From Hymenoscyphus infarciens (taxonomy: Eukaryota > Ascomycota > Leotiomycetes > Helotiales > Helotiaceae): DNA of 64,000 nucleotides. Positions 1-11,232 of this stretch are shown here, in pieces (the stretch's first letter is position 1; each line of letters starts with the position of its first letter). The translations under genes were made by a program, and so were the position numbers. The notes under the pieces were generated by a model. That model was not told the DNA's origin. It was given only the letters and a program-made list of their open reading frames with translations, and did not search any database. The stretch lies in NCBI GenBank assembly GCA_001414345.1, contig LLCB01000135.1:80263-144262 (forward strand). The letters are read 5' to 3'.

Positions 1-602
1 GTTTTGATCTTCGGGTTGTACTCGTAAAGCAGTTGCAAAGAGACTTCGCAACGCCAGGTATTAGCCCCCGAGGTTCGAATGTTGGTCGGGCATCGCGTGC
101 AGGTACCAGTCCCCTTAGGAAGATTGATACCCGCGATTGCACTCATCAAAGATGACTTCCCGGAACTCTGATCTCCAACCAAGACAAGCTCAGGAAGGCA
201 CGTTGCGTGCTTCTTGAGGCCGATGCCCTTCAATTCCTCAATTGCGTCGATCAGCTGCTTTACGTTCTGGCCAACCATCTCAAGACCGTTCTGCGGACCC
301 GCATCGTCCAAGTGCATGGAGTCCATGGTAGGCTCGCCTCGTGTTCGTTGTCGCTTTGCTAAAGAAGTGTCAGTAGAATGTGTAGATCGAGTCGAGGAAA
401 ACTTACGTGGTGTCAAACGGCCAGAGGCGTCTTGGTATCCAGCCATGTTTCGCAAGTTCCCTTGGACGTTGTCTCCTGGTATGTCAGACCAACGGACCTC
501 AACCGATTCTCTCTTTGGGGTTGTACCAGTACTCATCGTGGAATCCTCGGGTGTTGGTATGCCATAAAATACGGTAGACTCACGCTTGAGACGTCGAGAC
601 AT
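1..602 (-). CDS. dynamin-like GTPase, N-terminal part (runs off the left edge)
   Basis: Large GTPase of the dynamin superfamily, the Mx/dynamin-like type common in filamentous fungi, which binds GTP and self-assembles on membranes. Two exons are visible: 602-407 and 358-1. The 48-nt intron between them has a GTAAGT donor, a CTGAC branch site and a TTTAG acceptor, and the frame is kept across it. The first 184 residues can be read. A polar N-terminal leader (about 1-85) precedes the GTPase domain, with P-loop GDQSSGKSS at residues 127-135 and the switch-I stretch GTGTCTRCPTNIR at about 148-160. The start is the most upstream in-frame ATG that leaves the frame open; a later ATG at residue 23 is also possible. 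Middle and effector domains lie outside the window. The precise subfamily cannot be set from this part. Confidence 0.85.
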   Translation of the reverse strand, partial: MSRRLKRESTVFYGIPTPEDSTMSTGTTPKRESVEVRWSDIPGDNVQGNLRNMAGYQDASGRLTPRKFSSTRSTHSTDTSLAKRQRTRGEPTMDSMHLDDAGPQNGLEMVGQNVKQLIDAIEELKGIGLKKHATCLPELVLVGDQSSGKSSLMSAIAGINLPKGTGTCTRCPTNIRTSGANTWRCEVSLQLLYEYNPKIK

Positions 603-2178
603 ACCGGGTGGATAGATGCCTTACGGCGTGAATGTTGAAAGCGTTGGAGATGTGTATCCTAATGAAAAGATCGATCAGCATATGTCGATCTTGTTGGAGG
701 TGGAGGTGGGGATCAATCGAAGGTGATTGAAGATGGTTGAAGGTGAGGCTTGAGAGGGGGGCCAGCGACGTACCTTGGGAATTCAAATCCGCGCGGCAAA
801 GTCAATACAGATCGAAGGAAGTAAAAGACGAAGCAGAGATGCTTCGAAGATCGCAAAGCGATTGAAGGAGGTTGTGCGAAGAGATGAGAATTGAGGTGGT
901 GGTTGGGGGAAGTGAGAAAGATGGAAAGAGGGAAAGGTTGGTGGGGAAGAGTTGAGATGTATTTAATCGCGGCAAGGCTGCAGCGCATGGGCTAAGACGA
1001 CGAGATCAATGGCGAGTGGAAGGTGCAAGAGGATTGAAGATGAGGTTCCCGCGTTGGCTGGAAGATGTATTTGTAGTGAGGCGTGGAAAGTGAAGGTCAG
1101 GGAAATGTGAGTTGTGAGAATAGCGAAAAAGACGACTCAATCCCTAGCTTAAATTGCCGACGCTTTGATTAAATACTCCCCTCAAAGACTTCGAAGATGA
1201 ACAGACAAACCAATGATCACGTCGAGTTCGCGACCATTCTCTTCCAGGTTGCGTGTTCTCCGCGCAAACTTGGGAAGTGCGTGCATGGCGCAGGCAAACA
1301 CCGAATCAGAACTTGACTGAAACCTCTTTTGGAATCGGATCTGCGGGTCACGAAAGGAAGATGAGGGGTTGGAAGGCATTCTTCGTGGTGTTGTGAAATC
1401 CTCTCCCATTTCTAGCAGAAAATAACAAGCGAGGATGAGATTTGGCGGGGTAAATGTACTACAAGTATATCTCCACCTGTGAACTTTCAGCAGAGAACCT
1501 GAGAAGGAATCATGTCGCAACGAGCAGAGGAAAATGTGACCAAGCTGCAATGGATGCAGTGGCGTGTCTCAACATGCATGTACCCGCATCTCCGCCAGAC
1601 ACATTTATCTTCACTACTCGTCAAGCATTTGCAGCCATTTTGTATGGGCCGTTCGAGATGGTTGTGAAGGAGTCTTTTCACTGCCGCCCTCTGTCGAATT
1701 TCGCGTCAAGCTCGCGTTTGCTGTCGCATCTTCATGATATATTCGCCCATACATATTCTGAGCGTTTTGAAAGAGCAGCGGTAGGTTACTTTCAAGAAGG
1801 CTCTCCTCTCTCTGCACCTCCAGAAATTGCTCGAAAACCTCTCCATCATCCTATGCAACCTCTGCAACCTCTGCTTGATGACAGCAATGTGAGGAGTCTG
1901 CAAAGAGAATGAGAATCAAAACAGAAGTTGTGAGATTGATGTCGGCTATGGAGTGAGGTTTCAAAATCCCAAATCCAGCGCCAATCGTAAGAGCCACGGA
2001 CCCCGCCTCAGAAGCCACAGGACAGGCTCAGCCACTGCCGATTTCCATTTCAATCTAAAGACCGGACGCCCCCAAAAGTTGCAGTGCTGGCCTTCGTGTT
2101 GTCAGTTCTTCCACTTCCCAAAGCCAGATCCCAGCATTGCATTTGCTCTCCCTCCCTGCCTCCCAAATAAAGATCACC
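603..2178. promoter_or_regulatory. shared intergenic region between divergent genes
   Basis: About 1.6 kb of normal-composition DNA separates the start codons of the minus-strand dynamin-like gene and the plus-strand GDP-mannose pyrophosphorylase gene, so it must hold both promoters. A possible 5'-UTR intron of the dynamin gene is suggested on the minus strand by an AGGTACG donor near 773-779 and a CATTAG acceptor near 658-663. An open frame of 152 codons at 1454-1912 (+) overlaps other open frames on both strands and has no recognisable domain, so it is not called as a gene. No clear TATA box was found. Confidence 0.5.
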
Positions 2179-3695
2179 ATGTCTCTCCAAATTCCACATC
2201 GCGAAAAGGCAAATGCCTCTCACGCCGCCACCAAGGCCGTCATTCTGGTGAGTCCTAGCCTTCTGCCACCATTCTGCCAGGGGGAAGCTAGCTACTCAAT
2301 AATAACAAGGGGAACCACTAACATGCTGTCAACAGGTGGGCGGTCCATCAAGAGGAACTCGATTCAGACCATTGTCCTTGGATCTGCCAAAGGTATGCCA
2401 CCACAACACCACAAGCTACTCGAACTCTCGCTGACCATCGCTGCAGCCCCTCTTCGAAGTCGCTGGTCATCCCATCGTCTGGCACTGTCTCACCGCCATC
2501 GCAAAGGTACCCCACATTCAAGAAGTCTGTATGATCGGTTACTACGACGAATCCGTCTTCCGCGACTTTATCAAAGACTCTTCCAAGGAGTTCCCCCAAA
2601 TCAAAATCGTATACTTGCGCGAGTACCAGGCTCTAGGCACAGCAGGAGGACTATACCATTTCCGTGATGCCATTCTCAAGGGCAAACCAGAACGTTTCTT
2701 CGTTCTCAATGCAGATGTGTGCTGTTCATTCCCATTGAATGATATGCTAAGTCTCTTTGAGAGCAGAGATGCCGAAGCTGTCATCCTTGGTACACGAGTG
2801 GGTGAAGATGCTGCTAGCAACTTTGGATGTATCGTTTCCGACGCCCATACCCGCCGAGTCCTCCATTACGTCGAGAAGCCCGAATCCCACATCTCCAACC
2901 TCATCAATTGCGGGGTCTACCTCTTTTCCACCGAATGCATCTTCCCCTCCATCCGAAGTGCCATCAAGAAGCGTACCGAGCGTCCACGCCTCGTCTCGTA
3001 CCCCTCCTCCGAAAATCTCGAATCTTCCTTTTTCCAAGACGATGACGATGAGGAGAAGAAGAACGAAGTTCTGCGGTTGGAGCAGGATATTCTCAGTGAT
3101 TTGGCAGATAGCAAGCAGTTTTTTGTCCACGAAACCAAGGATTTCTGGAGACAAATCAAGACTGCAGGCTCAGCAATTCCCGCAAATGCGCTGTATCTAC
3201 AAAAGGCATGGCAGACAGGATCAGATGAGCTTGCTAAGCCATCTGCCAACATCCTCCCACCAGTGTTTATCCACCCTACAGCCCAGGTAGACCCAACTGC
3301 CAAACTTGGACCAAATGTCTCAATTGGTCCAAGAGCAGTTGTGGGCGCGGGTGTCAGAATCAAGGAGGCAATTGTCCTCGAAGATGCTGAGATCAAACAC
3401 GATGCTTGCATTTTATACGCCATCATTGGCTGGAACAGTAGAGTAGGTGCGTGGGCTCGTGTTGAAGGGACCCCGACACCCGTCAACAGCCACACAACCA
3501 GCATTATCAAGAACGGAATCAAGGTTCAGAGCATCACTATTTTGGGTAAGGAGTGTGGTGTTGGTGATGAAGTTCGAGTACAGAATTGTGTTTGCTTGCC
3601 TTTCAAGGAGTTGAAGAGGGTAAGCATTGAGATCTCTTATAATGATGTTCCGCCACTAATTGAAATAGGATGTTACCAATGAGGTGATCATGTAA
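2179..3695 (+). CDS. GMPPA: mannose-1-phosphate guanylyltransferase, alpha-type (GDP-mannose pyrophosphorylase)
   Basis: Nucleotidyltransferase-fold protein of GDP-mannose synthesis, which supplies mannosyl donor for glycosylation and cell-wall mannan; cytosolic. Four exons, 2179-2247, 2336-2392, 2447-3619 and 3669-3695, give 441 residues, the usual fungal length. All introns are GT-AG and all joints are in phase 0. The N-terminal signature GGPSRGTRFRPLS (about residues 25-37) is followed by the sugar-nucleotide binding segment FFVLNADVCC and by EKPESHISNLINCGVYLF. A low-complexity acidic insert (DDDDEEKK) sits mid-protein. Left-handed beta-helix repeats (IHPTAQVDPTAKLGPNVSIG) follow, and the tail KELKRDVTNEVIM is typical of the family. 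Length and insert match the alpha (GMPPA-like) form, not the shorter catalytic beta form. In animals the alpha form is mainly regulatory, so catalytic activity here is an inference. The symbol follows the animal orthologue name. Confidence 0.92.
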
Positions 3696-4348
3696 TTGAT
3701 TCCATTGAGCGTCATTGTTATTGAAGGTGGACGAGATATGGGAAATACCCATCCCCGCGATGCGTTCACATTTCGAGGCAAGTTCCTTGTGGATGCAAAA
3801 AAAAGTAAAATAAAGGCTTCGGAGATAGACCCAATCCCACTATTTGTCAAGTATCATTGAATATTCCAAGGTTCGGGTTCGTTTTCACCACGTTTCTACC
3901 CCGGTGATATCTCGGAACTTGATCGGCGATTAGATAGCCTATTTTCCCCCCTCGGCGGGGTTTCACTGGCATCGCCGTTTGTTTACAAATACCCTAGAAA
4001 AGGGACGAAAAATGGTCAGTTACGAGTCGTTTCACTGAAACTACTGGTAGCACTAGTGTTATATCTTTTGAAAATTTTCAGCTTTTATGGAGTCTTTCCC
4101 CAAGAAGATTGGTAAGCATGGTGTGTTTGTTGTGACATCATGAAGTATTAGAAAGACATTTGCGGGCTCAGCCTTCTGAAAATTCATGGTGGTTTCCACT
4201 TTTTTATACATTAGAGAGCAGGAGATGTGGGAGCCGAATGATATATAAGTATAAGTCTCAATCCTTCTCTTTTTTTTTCAAGTTCATACCATTCCCTACT
4301 TTCCCAAGTTGTTTTCTTTTTTGAACTACATCATCTCTACACTTCACA
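3696..4348 (+). promoter_or_regulatory. intergenic region with a TATA-type promoter of the OYE gene
   Basis: This region holds the 3' end of the pyrophosphorylase gene and the upstream region of the flavin oxidoreductase gene. A good TATA element (ATATATAAG) lies at 4241-4249. It is followed by a strongly pyrimidine-rich stretch at 4262-4320 and then the start codon at 4349, the usual layout of a strongly expressed filamentous-fungal promoter. A GC-rich motif, CCCCTCGGCGGGG, lies near 3948-3960. Confidence 0.55.
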
Positions 4349-5647
4349 ATGCCATCTTATATTAACAAAGGCGCTGAAGGCGTAAGTACTCTCTTCCCCT
4401 ACCATTAATTTCATTCAACTAACAAATCCCAGGTTCCCTTCTACACTCCCGCTCAAGACCCTCCTTCCGGAACAGCGGCCAACCCCCAACCAAACAATGC
4501 GCCAATCCCTAAACTCTTCACCCCCTTAAAAATCCGCGATGTCACCTTCCAAAACCGGATCTTCCTCTCCCCATTATGTCAATACTCGGCCAAAAACGGC
4601 CATCTAGGACCCTGGCACATGGCCCATCTCGGAGGAATCATCTCTCGTGGTCCAGGGCTTGCGATTGTGGAGGCTACATCCGTTACTCCAGAGGGAAGAA
4701 TTACTCCTGAGGATACGGGCATTTGGGAAGATTCTCATCTTGATGGACCTTATGGATTGAAGAGTATCGTCGATTTCGCACACTCGCAAGGACAGAAGAT
4801 TGGAATCCAAATCGCTCACGCAGGACGCAAAGCATCAACCGTGGCTCCTTTCCTACACGCCGGTATCGTAGCAAGCAAAGAGGAGAACGGATGGCCGGAC
4901 GCGGTTTACGGTCCTAGTACTGTGCCTTACAATGATGTTTTCCCGCAGCCTATCGCTATGTCCTTGGATGACATCGAGTCCTTCAAGAAATCTTGGGTCG
5001 AGGGTGTTAAGAGGGCTATTAGAGCGGGTTTCGATGTTTTGGAGATTCACAATGCTCATGGGTACCTGCTTAATTCTTTCATTAGCCCGGTATCCAACAA
5101 ACGAACGGACAAATACGGAGGTTCTTTTGAAAACCGAACGAGATTGACTTTGGAAATCGTTGAGTTGACGAGGAAGGAGATGCCAAAGGGCATGCCTCTC
5201 TTCTTGAGAATCTCCGCTTCGGAATGGCTTGAGGAATCAGGCGAAGAATCATGGACAAACACCGATACCGTCCGTCTTGCTCCCCTCCTCGCCGCCGCAG
5301 GAGTTGATCTTCTGGATGTTTCTTCCGGAGGAAACTCAAAGGATCAAAAGATTAAGACTGGACCAGGTTATCAAGCTCCTTTCTCGAAGGAAATTAAGAA
5401 AGCGGTGGGCGATAAGTTGTTAGTGGGCACCGTTGGCTCGATCACTGGTGGCATACAAGCCGAGAGTCTTCTTACTGGGAAGGGAGAGGGGAGTAAGGGC
5501 GAACAAGAGCTTGATGTTGCGGTTGTGGGGAGGATGTTCCAGAAGGAACCGGGATTGGTGTGGAGGTGGGCTGACGAGTTGGGCGTTGCGATTGAGCTTG
5601 CGCATCAGATTAGATGGGGGTTTGGGGGCCGGCCGGGGAGTAAGTAG
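4349..5647 (+). CDS. NADH:flavin oxidoreductase, Old Yellow Enzyme family (YqjM-like)
   Basis: FMN-dependent ene-reductase that reduces activated C=C bonds with NAD(P)H. Two exons, 4349-4381 and 4433-5647, with a 51-nt intron (GTAAGT donor, CTAAC branch site, CCCAG acceptor) give 415 residues. Visible landmarks: the N-terminal segment IPKLFTPLKIRDVTFQNRI; the cysteine in SPLCQYS (residue 60), which marks the YqjM-like class; the substrate-binding histidine pair in EIHNAHGYLLNSFISP (H217 and H220); and RTDKYGGSFENRTR at about 235-248. VVGRMFQKEPGLVWRWAD near the C-terminus belongs to the phosphate-binding end of the barrel. No signal peptide is seen, so it is probably cytosolic. The physiological substrate cannot be told from sequence. 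No neighbouring secondary-metabolism genes are present, so stress or detoxification roles are only guesses. Confidence 0.92.
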
Positions 5648-6051
5648 AGATGGGGTAGAGGGTTGGGGATAAAATAGAGGATAGATCCTAGGTCCTAGAT
5701 TGTAGATATTTGAACATCTCGCTTTTGCCTCTTTTCTGTTCTTGTGACGAGAAACGTCCACTCAAACACCTTCTTTTCCTTCTCGCGCATATTCGGCTTT
5801 TCAAAACGGAGAATCAAAAGCTTCAACTCTCAAGATTCCCGGAAAGAAGCTTCGCTTCGAAGGGCCTGGTGAGACAAAAAGTAATCAAATAATCTCGGGT
5901 TAACTCAGTCCCCCTAACCATTTCTCACACACTTCAACACCTCCGCCACACCCCAAAAAAGTATCCTAGACTTAAGTATAAAAACACAACTCCAAGCACC
6001 AGTCTCCACATCAACAGCACAAGGATCAGTATAAAGAAGACAAGCGAGTTC
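5648..6051. other. intergenic region, no gene seen
   Basis: Normal-composition DNA between the oxidoreductase stop codon and a possible small minus-strand gene. It should contain the 3' UTRs of both convergent units. The short open frames here show no domain and no splice pattern. Confidence 0.4.
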
Positions 6052-6144
6052 CTAGAACGTCGTTTCGTACTTGGACTTCTCCCAGTCATTATTCTTCCCC
6101 TCACGAACAAGTCCTTTCAGAGCAGAAGTTCTTTTACTTGACAT
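6052..6144 (-). CDS. possible small protein of 30 residues, function unknown
   Basis: A short open frame on the minus strand starts at 6144 and ends with TAG at 6052-6054. It encodes a basic, charged peptide (starts MSSKRTSALKGLVREGK, ends KSKYETTF). It is proposed because the strand also shows a promoter layout: a TATAAAAA element at 6448-6455 (minus strand), then a pyrimidine-rich leader with TTCTCCTTCTCCTC just upstream of the start. There is no homology that I recognise. It could be the last exon of a longer spliced gene, or chance. Confidence 0.3.
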   Translation of the reverse strand: MSSKRTSALKGLVREGKNNDWEKSKYETTF

Positions 6145-7700
6145 AGAAATTGAGGAGAGGAGAATAGTTTTGGTTGGTTTTGAAACTGAGGAGAAGGAGA
6201 AGGGGGATGTTGCTATCGAAAGTTCTCTTGTCGTCGATATATCCCTAGTTTTCCGTTGTGATTTTTAACATTTTCTTTTGAGGCAGGGAATCATGACGTT
6301 GAGGCCTGGACTTGAAAGTGTCTCCGGAAAAGAGAAAATCACTGCCTATGCCATGAATTGTGTTTTTATCTCTCTCGCAACCACAAAAGTCTTCAGAATC
6401 TGAATGTGTCAGTTTGTTGGTGAGAGTGTGGTCTACTGTGGTGTGTGTTTTTATAGAGCATGGTATATCAAAGAACTGCGAAAATATTACTCACCAATTA
6501 TGTCGAGAGGACTTGAAATTCGCCATAATTCAAGGAAGTAATTTCAAATAAGTGGACTTTTTACTTAGTTAATCTCTTAGCAAGAAGCAAGAATTGATGC
6601 AAAGAACATTTCTGTCTAAAGTAGTGACACGATGAGCTCCTTCTAAATTTAGGGAACCAAGTATACAAGTCTTGCGCGCTTCTTTTTCCCCACCAGGAGA
6701 GGGCGGAGGAGATTATGTTTTCAAGTACTGATGTGCTAGTATTAAGATAGTTATTTTCACTCCAACTTTCAAAACTTCGGTTCCAAAACCCTTCTCAGTG
6801 ATATGATTATTAATTGATGTTTCTCTTCTTGGAAAAAGTAGACCTTTTTCCCTGTCGAAAATTGCGTAAGCGAGGATGCACTTCTATGTTTAAACCCCTC
6901 GCGCTCCGTTACACTAACGCAAACAATGACTAGCACTCCTAACTCTCGCTTTGATTGGTAACCAAGAGCAGTAGAAGAGAACTCTCAACGCGAGTACTTT
7001 ATCCTCTCGCTTCTTAAAATGATTTTAAGAGTTCTTAGGGGAACTTCTATCAAGTCTATCACTTTTTACTGAAATAGAGTGGGGGTAGGAATTAAAACAA
7101 ACATCTGCAGTCAAAAGATCATTAACTGCCCCAGGATTCATTACTAGCTAGTTTGAGTCTTGAATGATACGTTGCCTTGTAGAAAGATAAATAAGCGGAT
7201 CTAACACAGGGTTTTCCCAGCTGTATTCTTCTACAGTTTCAGAAATTGCTTGCTAGAGGATAGCTCAGTTCCGTGGTCTGTGATGCAAACTCTTGCTTAT
7301 TTGTGTTGACTTGGTCTCATCAACTTTATAAAGCCCACTGTTTGGAAAATGAAGCCTAAGTAAACCTTGAAGAAGTGTAATATTTAGGGGTTTTCATACT
7401 CTCAGATTTATCGTGGTATCTTTCTATATGTTTCTAGGTAAAGTCTTTCCTTTCCTTTCTATGTTCAACCTTTTACGTCTTCAGTAGAGCGAGCTCGTTT
7501 TTTTATTATTCTTGGATCTTTTATAGATAGACTTTTTTCAATTGATGACTTACTAAGATGTTGATTATTTATAGTGCGTAATTTTGACGAGTGAGATTTA
7601 GAACAGGGGACTTTTGTCGCCATGTTAAGAGTATGGCTTCTATAGAGCTTCGGTGGGCACTAAGAAGTCTATACTCGGTTGTTTCTATATCCCACTTTCC
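6145..7700. other. gene-poor transition zone into AT-rich DNA
   Basis: Apart from the TATA-like element noted above, no coding structure, tRNA or repeat could be supported. Base composition is near normal up to about 7440, then drifts to strongly AT-rich, and CpA/TpG become rare from about 7700. This is the left border of the first RIP-mutated block. Confidence 0.5.
6448..6455 (-). promoter_or_regulatory. TATA-like element upstream of the small minus-strand frame
   Basis: TATAAAAA reads on the minus strand about 300 nt upstream of the 30-codon frame ending at 6052. A C/T-rich leader lies between. Only the motif itself is seen; use is inferred. Confidence 0.3.
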
Positions 7701-8490
7701 TAAGGACCTTAAACCTCATCTCTAATTTCTTTGATTATAATTGCTTAGTATGTGTTAGTTATTAGAATTTCTAGAGACTTTATTAGATTTAGTAGTATTA
7801 CCTAAATTAAGCTCGTAGGTGAAGGTAAGACTTAGTCTAGATTACTCTTAGTAACTTTTCTCTTACTTATAGTAAACAATTTCTTATATTTACGAGTATT
7901 AAAGCTTATTACTTAGGCAAAGCTTATATAGCGGGGGTTTATAGATATTCGCCTAGGTCTAAAATAGTTTAGCTTTTTACTACTTAAGTTTTCTATATCT
8001 TATCTTCTTTTTCTTCTTACTTTATAACTATGTCTTATAAAAAGGGCTCTTAATCTTAGAAAGGTTTAGAAAGGAAGTAAGAAAAGTATCTCAGTGCTAA
8101 ATAATAAGATAAGATTATAAGAGCCTAGAAATATAGTATTTCCTTTAGATAAATTACTAAAGACCTTAGTTATATAAAAATAACTATAAGAGATACTTAT
8201 AATATTAACTATAATACTATAAATAGGAAATATTTACTTTATAAAAGATATAAGAAATTATATATAGATTTATTAAGAAATAAAAAGTTATATATTATAT
8301 ACGTCTATACTTAAAAGCTACCTACTAATAAGTTAAAGAAACTTACTCTATATGTATATTTATAAAATAATCTACTTTATATTCTCTTTTTAAAGCTTAT
8401 AGTATCTTAAACTAAAGATATAAAAAGAGACTATTTCTACTAGAGAAATATATAAAGTAGAGGCTTAAATAGTATCTAGATTAACGTTAC
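7701..8490. other. RIP-mutated AT-rich DNA, family not identified
   Basis: TpA-rich, with CpA and TpG almost absent. Every frame is crowded with stop codons. Faint similarity to a DNA-binding N-terminus of a pogo-like transposase was considered, but is too weak to call. Confidence 0.5.
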
Positions 8491-8701
8491 TATAATAACC
8501 TACTAGTCTGAATAGCTAAGTTTACCTACTATATATATAAGGTTCAGCTATTAGTGTTTTATATTATCTAATTTAGAAAGGTTATATACGTCTATCTAGA
8601 CTTTTAGACAACGTTCGTATAGTTTAGGCTTTTATATTAGCTAATGTATATTATTATTCGGTTTTAGATCTTTTAGTATAGTCCGACCTCTTATATATAT
8701 A

Positions 8702-11075
8702 GACTATTAGATTAATTTACTATAAAAAGAATAATTAAAGTTATAACTTATTTTAAGAGTTTTAGTTACTTTATATACTTTTATAAGCTTATTATTAAAG
8801 TTTATAATATTATACTCTTTTTACTTACTTTTTAGTACTTTTTAGTCTTAATTCTAAGGCTTTTTTATTATTATAAGTGGAAAAGGTAGAGTAGAATACG
8901 CTAGCGATACTAAAGTCTTCTTTTTAGATAGCGAACTTATTCTAAAAACTATATCTTTTATACTTATAAGTAGTCTCTTAGACTAGTTTATACTATATAC
9001 GTATTCTTATTCGCTTCTATAAAGAAGAGGTATTATAAAAGAGAATAGCTAGAGCGGCATTTTAACGATTATTATCTATACTAACTAAGTCTCTAAGAGA
9101 GCTATTATATTATAATATAATATATATAGAATTAGAAGACAAGGTCGAGATAGAGGTTATACTTGAAGCTTAGATTATTTAACTTATTCTTGATTTATAA
9201 ATCTCTTTTATCTTTCTTTTATTAGCCTTAGATATAGAGCTAATAGCTTATAACTATATTTATAAACTAGACCTAAATAGTGCGTCTATATAGCGCTGCT
9301 AAGTAGCTAAATAGACTATTAATTATAAAAATAAAAATAAAAAAGTAGAAAAGGTATTCTATATTATTACTTTCTTAAAAGCTAGCTTATATTTAAATAC
9401 TTTCTTACTTTTCTTTATTCTTTAATCTTTACTTTCTTTATTATATCTAACTCTTCTTCTATTATAAAGCTTAGACAAAGCTCTATTATTATTAACCTTA
9501 CTACTTTTACTACCTCTCGATTTAGAAGCGTTAATATTCTTATTACTCTAGAATAGTCCTCTAAACTCGAGGTCTACGAGTCTCTTTCTCTTATTAACTA
9601 AGCTAAAATCTATACTTAGTAAGTGTATAAGATAACCTCTAGAGGTCGATATTCTATATAGTACTATATTATTATAAAGTAAGTAGGCTATATAATTAGC
9701 TTAGCTTATAATACTTTTCTCTCTTCTATCTACGTTATCTAAAAGCGCTCTAAGAAGCCTTCTTAGTTCTCTTAGAAAATAAAAGATTAGTTTTTTAGTT
9801 CTCTTCTAATTCTCTTACTAATATTCTAGAATATATTCTTACTATAATTCAGTGTAATATAATAGAGATACGACGTATAAACTTTAAAGCTCTTACTAAA
9901 TACTATTATATTCTCTTTTCTAAGGCTATAGTTTATAAGTTTCTTAAGACTAAAAGCTATAAGTAATAGAAGATAATAAAGAAACCCTAGCTTAATAATA
10001 AATATATAGTAGTCTAACTCGACTTTATTAAACTTTATAAAGACGTAATAGTAGAGGAGTTTATAGACTTCTAGATATTTACTAACTAAGTATAAATATA
10101 GAATAGTAGAAATAAGTATCTTTAGATTACTAGAAAGAGAGTAGATCGTCTCTTAAACTTTATACTTCCTCTAAAGTTTTAGAAGCTACTAAAGCTAGTC
10201 TATATCTAAGGTACTATCTATAGAGAGCGTAAGATATCTCTTCTAGACCTAATCTAAAAGAGGAGATAATAGCCTAGAACTTCTTTTAAAATATAGCCTC
10301 TTATCTTCTCTCGTTCTACTAAGAATAGTAAGAATAAGTAAGCCTCTACTATATAATTTATCTAGTTCTAGATAACTCTTCTATTTATACTACGAAGATA
10401 ATATAGTAATACTTTCATAGTTATAGTATTTTTCTTATAAAGTAGATAGTAAACTCTTCTATTTATACTACGAAGATAATATAGTAATACTTTCATAGTT
10501 ATAGTATTTATCTTATAAAGTAGATAGTAAACTCTTCTAATCTTAATACTATTAAGAACTACTAAAATAAGATAAAAAGAAGTATTCGTACTAGAACTTC
10601 TTATACTTCGACGTATTATATTAAGTTATAGAATAATATTAATATTAGTTCTTTAGAATACTAGGTCTCTTCTATATCTAAAAGACTCTAAGCTATTATT
10701 AAAGTAAAAGAGAGATATACTCGTTAGTAGATAGTCTATAGTTAGAATAGAAATATAAGTAATTTCTCTTACTCTTTATTCTCTAATCTTATAAAATATA
10801 TAAGTTAGAATTAGCTTTATTTTATAATCTAATAAAATATTTAACTAGATATAACTTAGATTAAGTAAAAAGCTAAGTTAGAGCTTAAGAAAAAGCATCT
10901 AGAGAGACTTCTAACTCTAAAAAAAGAAAGAAAGTCTAAGTATATTATATTTCTACTTAAAAAGATATTACTATAGTAACTAAACTTAAGCTTTACTCTA
11001 GCGTAGTAGTAGATACTATTTTAACCTTTTATTAGAGCTTATTTATTCTTTTTATAGTAAATTAAGAGAATAGTC
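8702..11075 (+). mobile_element. Tc1/mariner-like DNA transposon, RIP-mutated
   Basis: The element of 2374 bp has terminal inverted repeats: left end GACTATTAGATTAATTTACT, and the right end reads inward as GACTATTCTCTTAATTTACT, both continuing with ATAAAAAGAATAA. A TA dinucleotide flanks both ends (8700-8701 and 11076-11077), as expected for this superfamily. A degenerate transposase reads in the plus direction from about 9890 to 10300. It shows a helix-turn-helix-like segment (FSKAIVYKFLKTKSYK) followed by a segment like TRKRVDRLLN, where Tc1 transposases have their DDE-domain W-x-TRKRGDR motif. Many stop codons make it inactive. The superfamily call rests mainly on the terminal repeats and the TA target. 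Confidence 0.65.
10375..10530. repeat. 78-bp tandem duplication inside the Tc1-like element
   Basis: Two adjacent 78-bp copies (10375-10452 and 10453-10530) differ at one base only (TTTTT versus TTTAT), and the third copy begins but stops after about 8 bp. Both carry the same AT-rich mutated sequence, so the duplication came after most of the point mutation. Confidence 0.9.
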
Positions 11076-11178
11076 TATAGCTATCTACTCTTCTATAGTT
11101 AGAAAAGGCTAGTTTAGTCTTTTCTTCTATATTAGAGCTTAGTATCTACGTATATTATTCTATTAAACGCACTTCTAT

Positions 11179-11232
11179 TATAATAGTACGAAATATATAC
11201 TACTATAGAAGAGATATATAAGAGTACGTTTA
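11179..11232 (-). repeat. inverted fragment of a gypsy LTR 3' end
   Basis: Begins TATAATAGTACGAAATATAT and is the reverse complement of the ~54-bp terminal segment of the LTR family (compare the end at 43610-43663). It abuts the truncated plus-strand LTR at 11178, making a head-to-head LTR joint. Confidence 0.6.

Larger units (their letters stand above)
8491..11178 (+). repeat. gypsy-family LTR split by a DNA transposon
   Basis: Two pieces, 8491-8701 and 11078-11178, together match the LTR at 43310-43663 (shared segments include CTACTATATATATAAGG, TTTATATTAGCTAA and AAGGCTAGTTTAGTC). The LTR is interrupted at a TA dinucleotide by the element at 8702-11075. Its last ~50 bp are missing, replaced by an LTR end in opposite orientation starting at 11179. 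Confidence 0.7.

Noticed and set aside
1454..1912. 152-codon open frame in the divergent promoter region
   Set aside because: It overlaps other open frames on the opposite strand, has no domain or low-complexity logic of a real protein and no splice context; most likely chance in non-coding DNA.
7701..8490. Pogo-like transposase N-terminus
   Set aside because: Similarity depends on ignoring many stops and is not accompanied by terminal repeats or a TA duplication that I can see.
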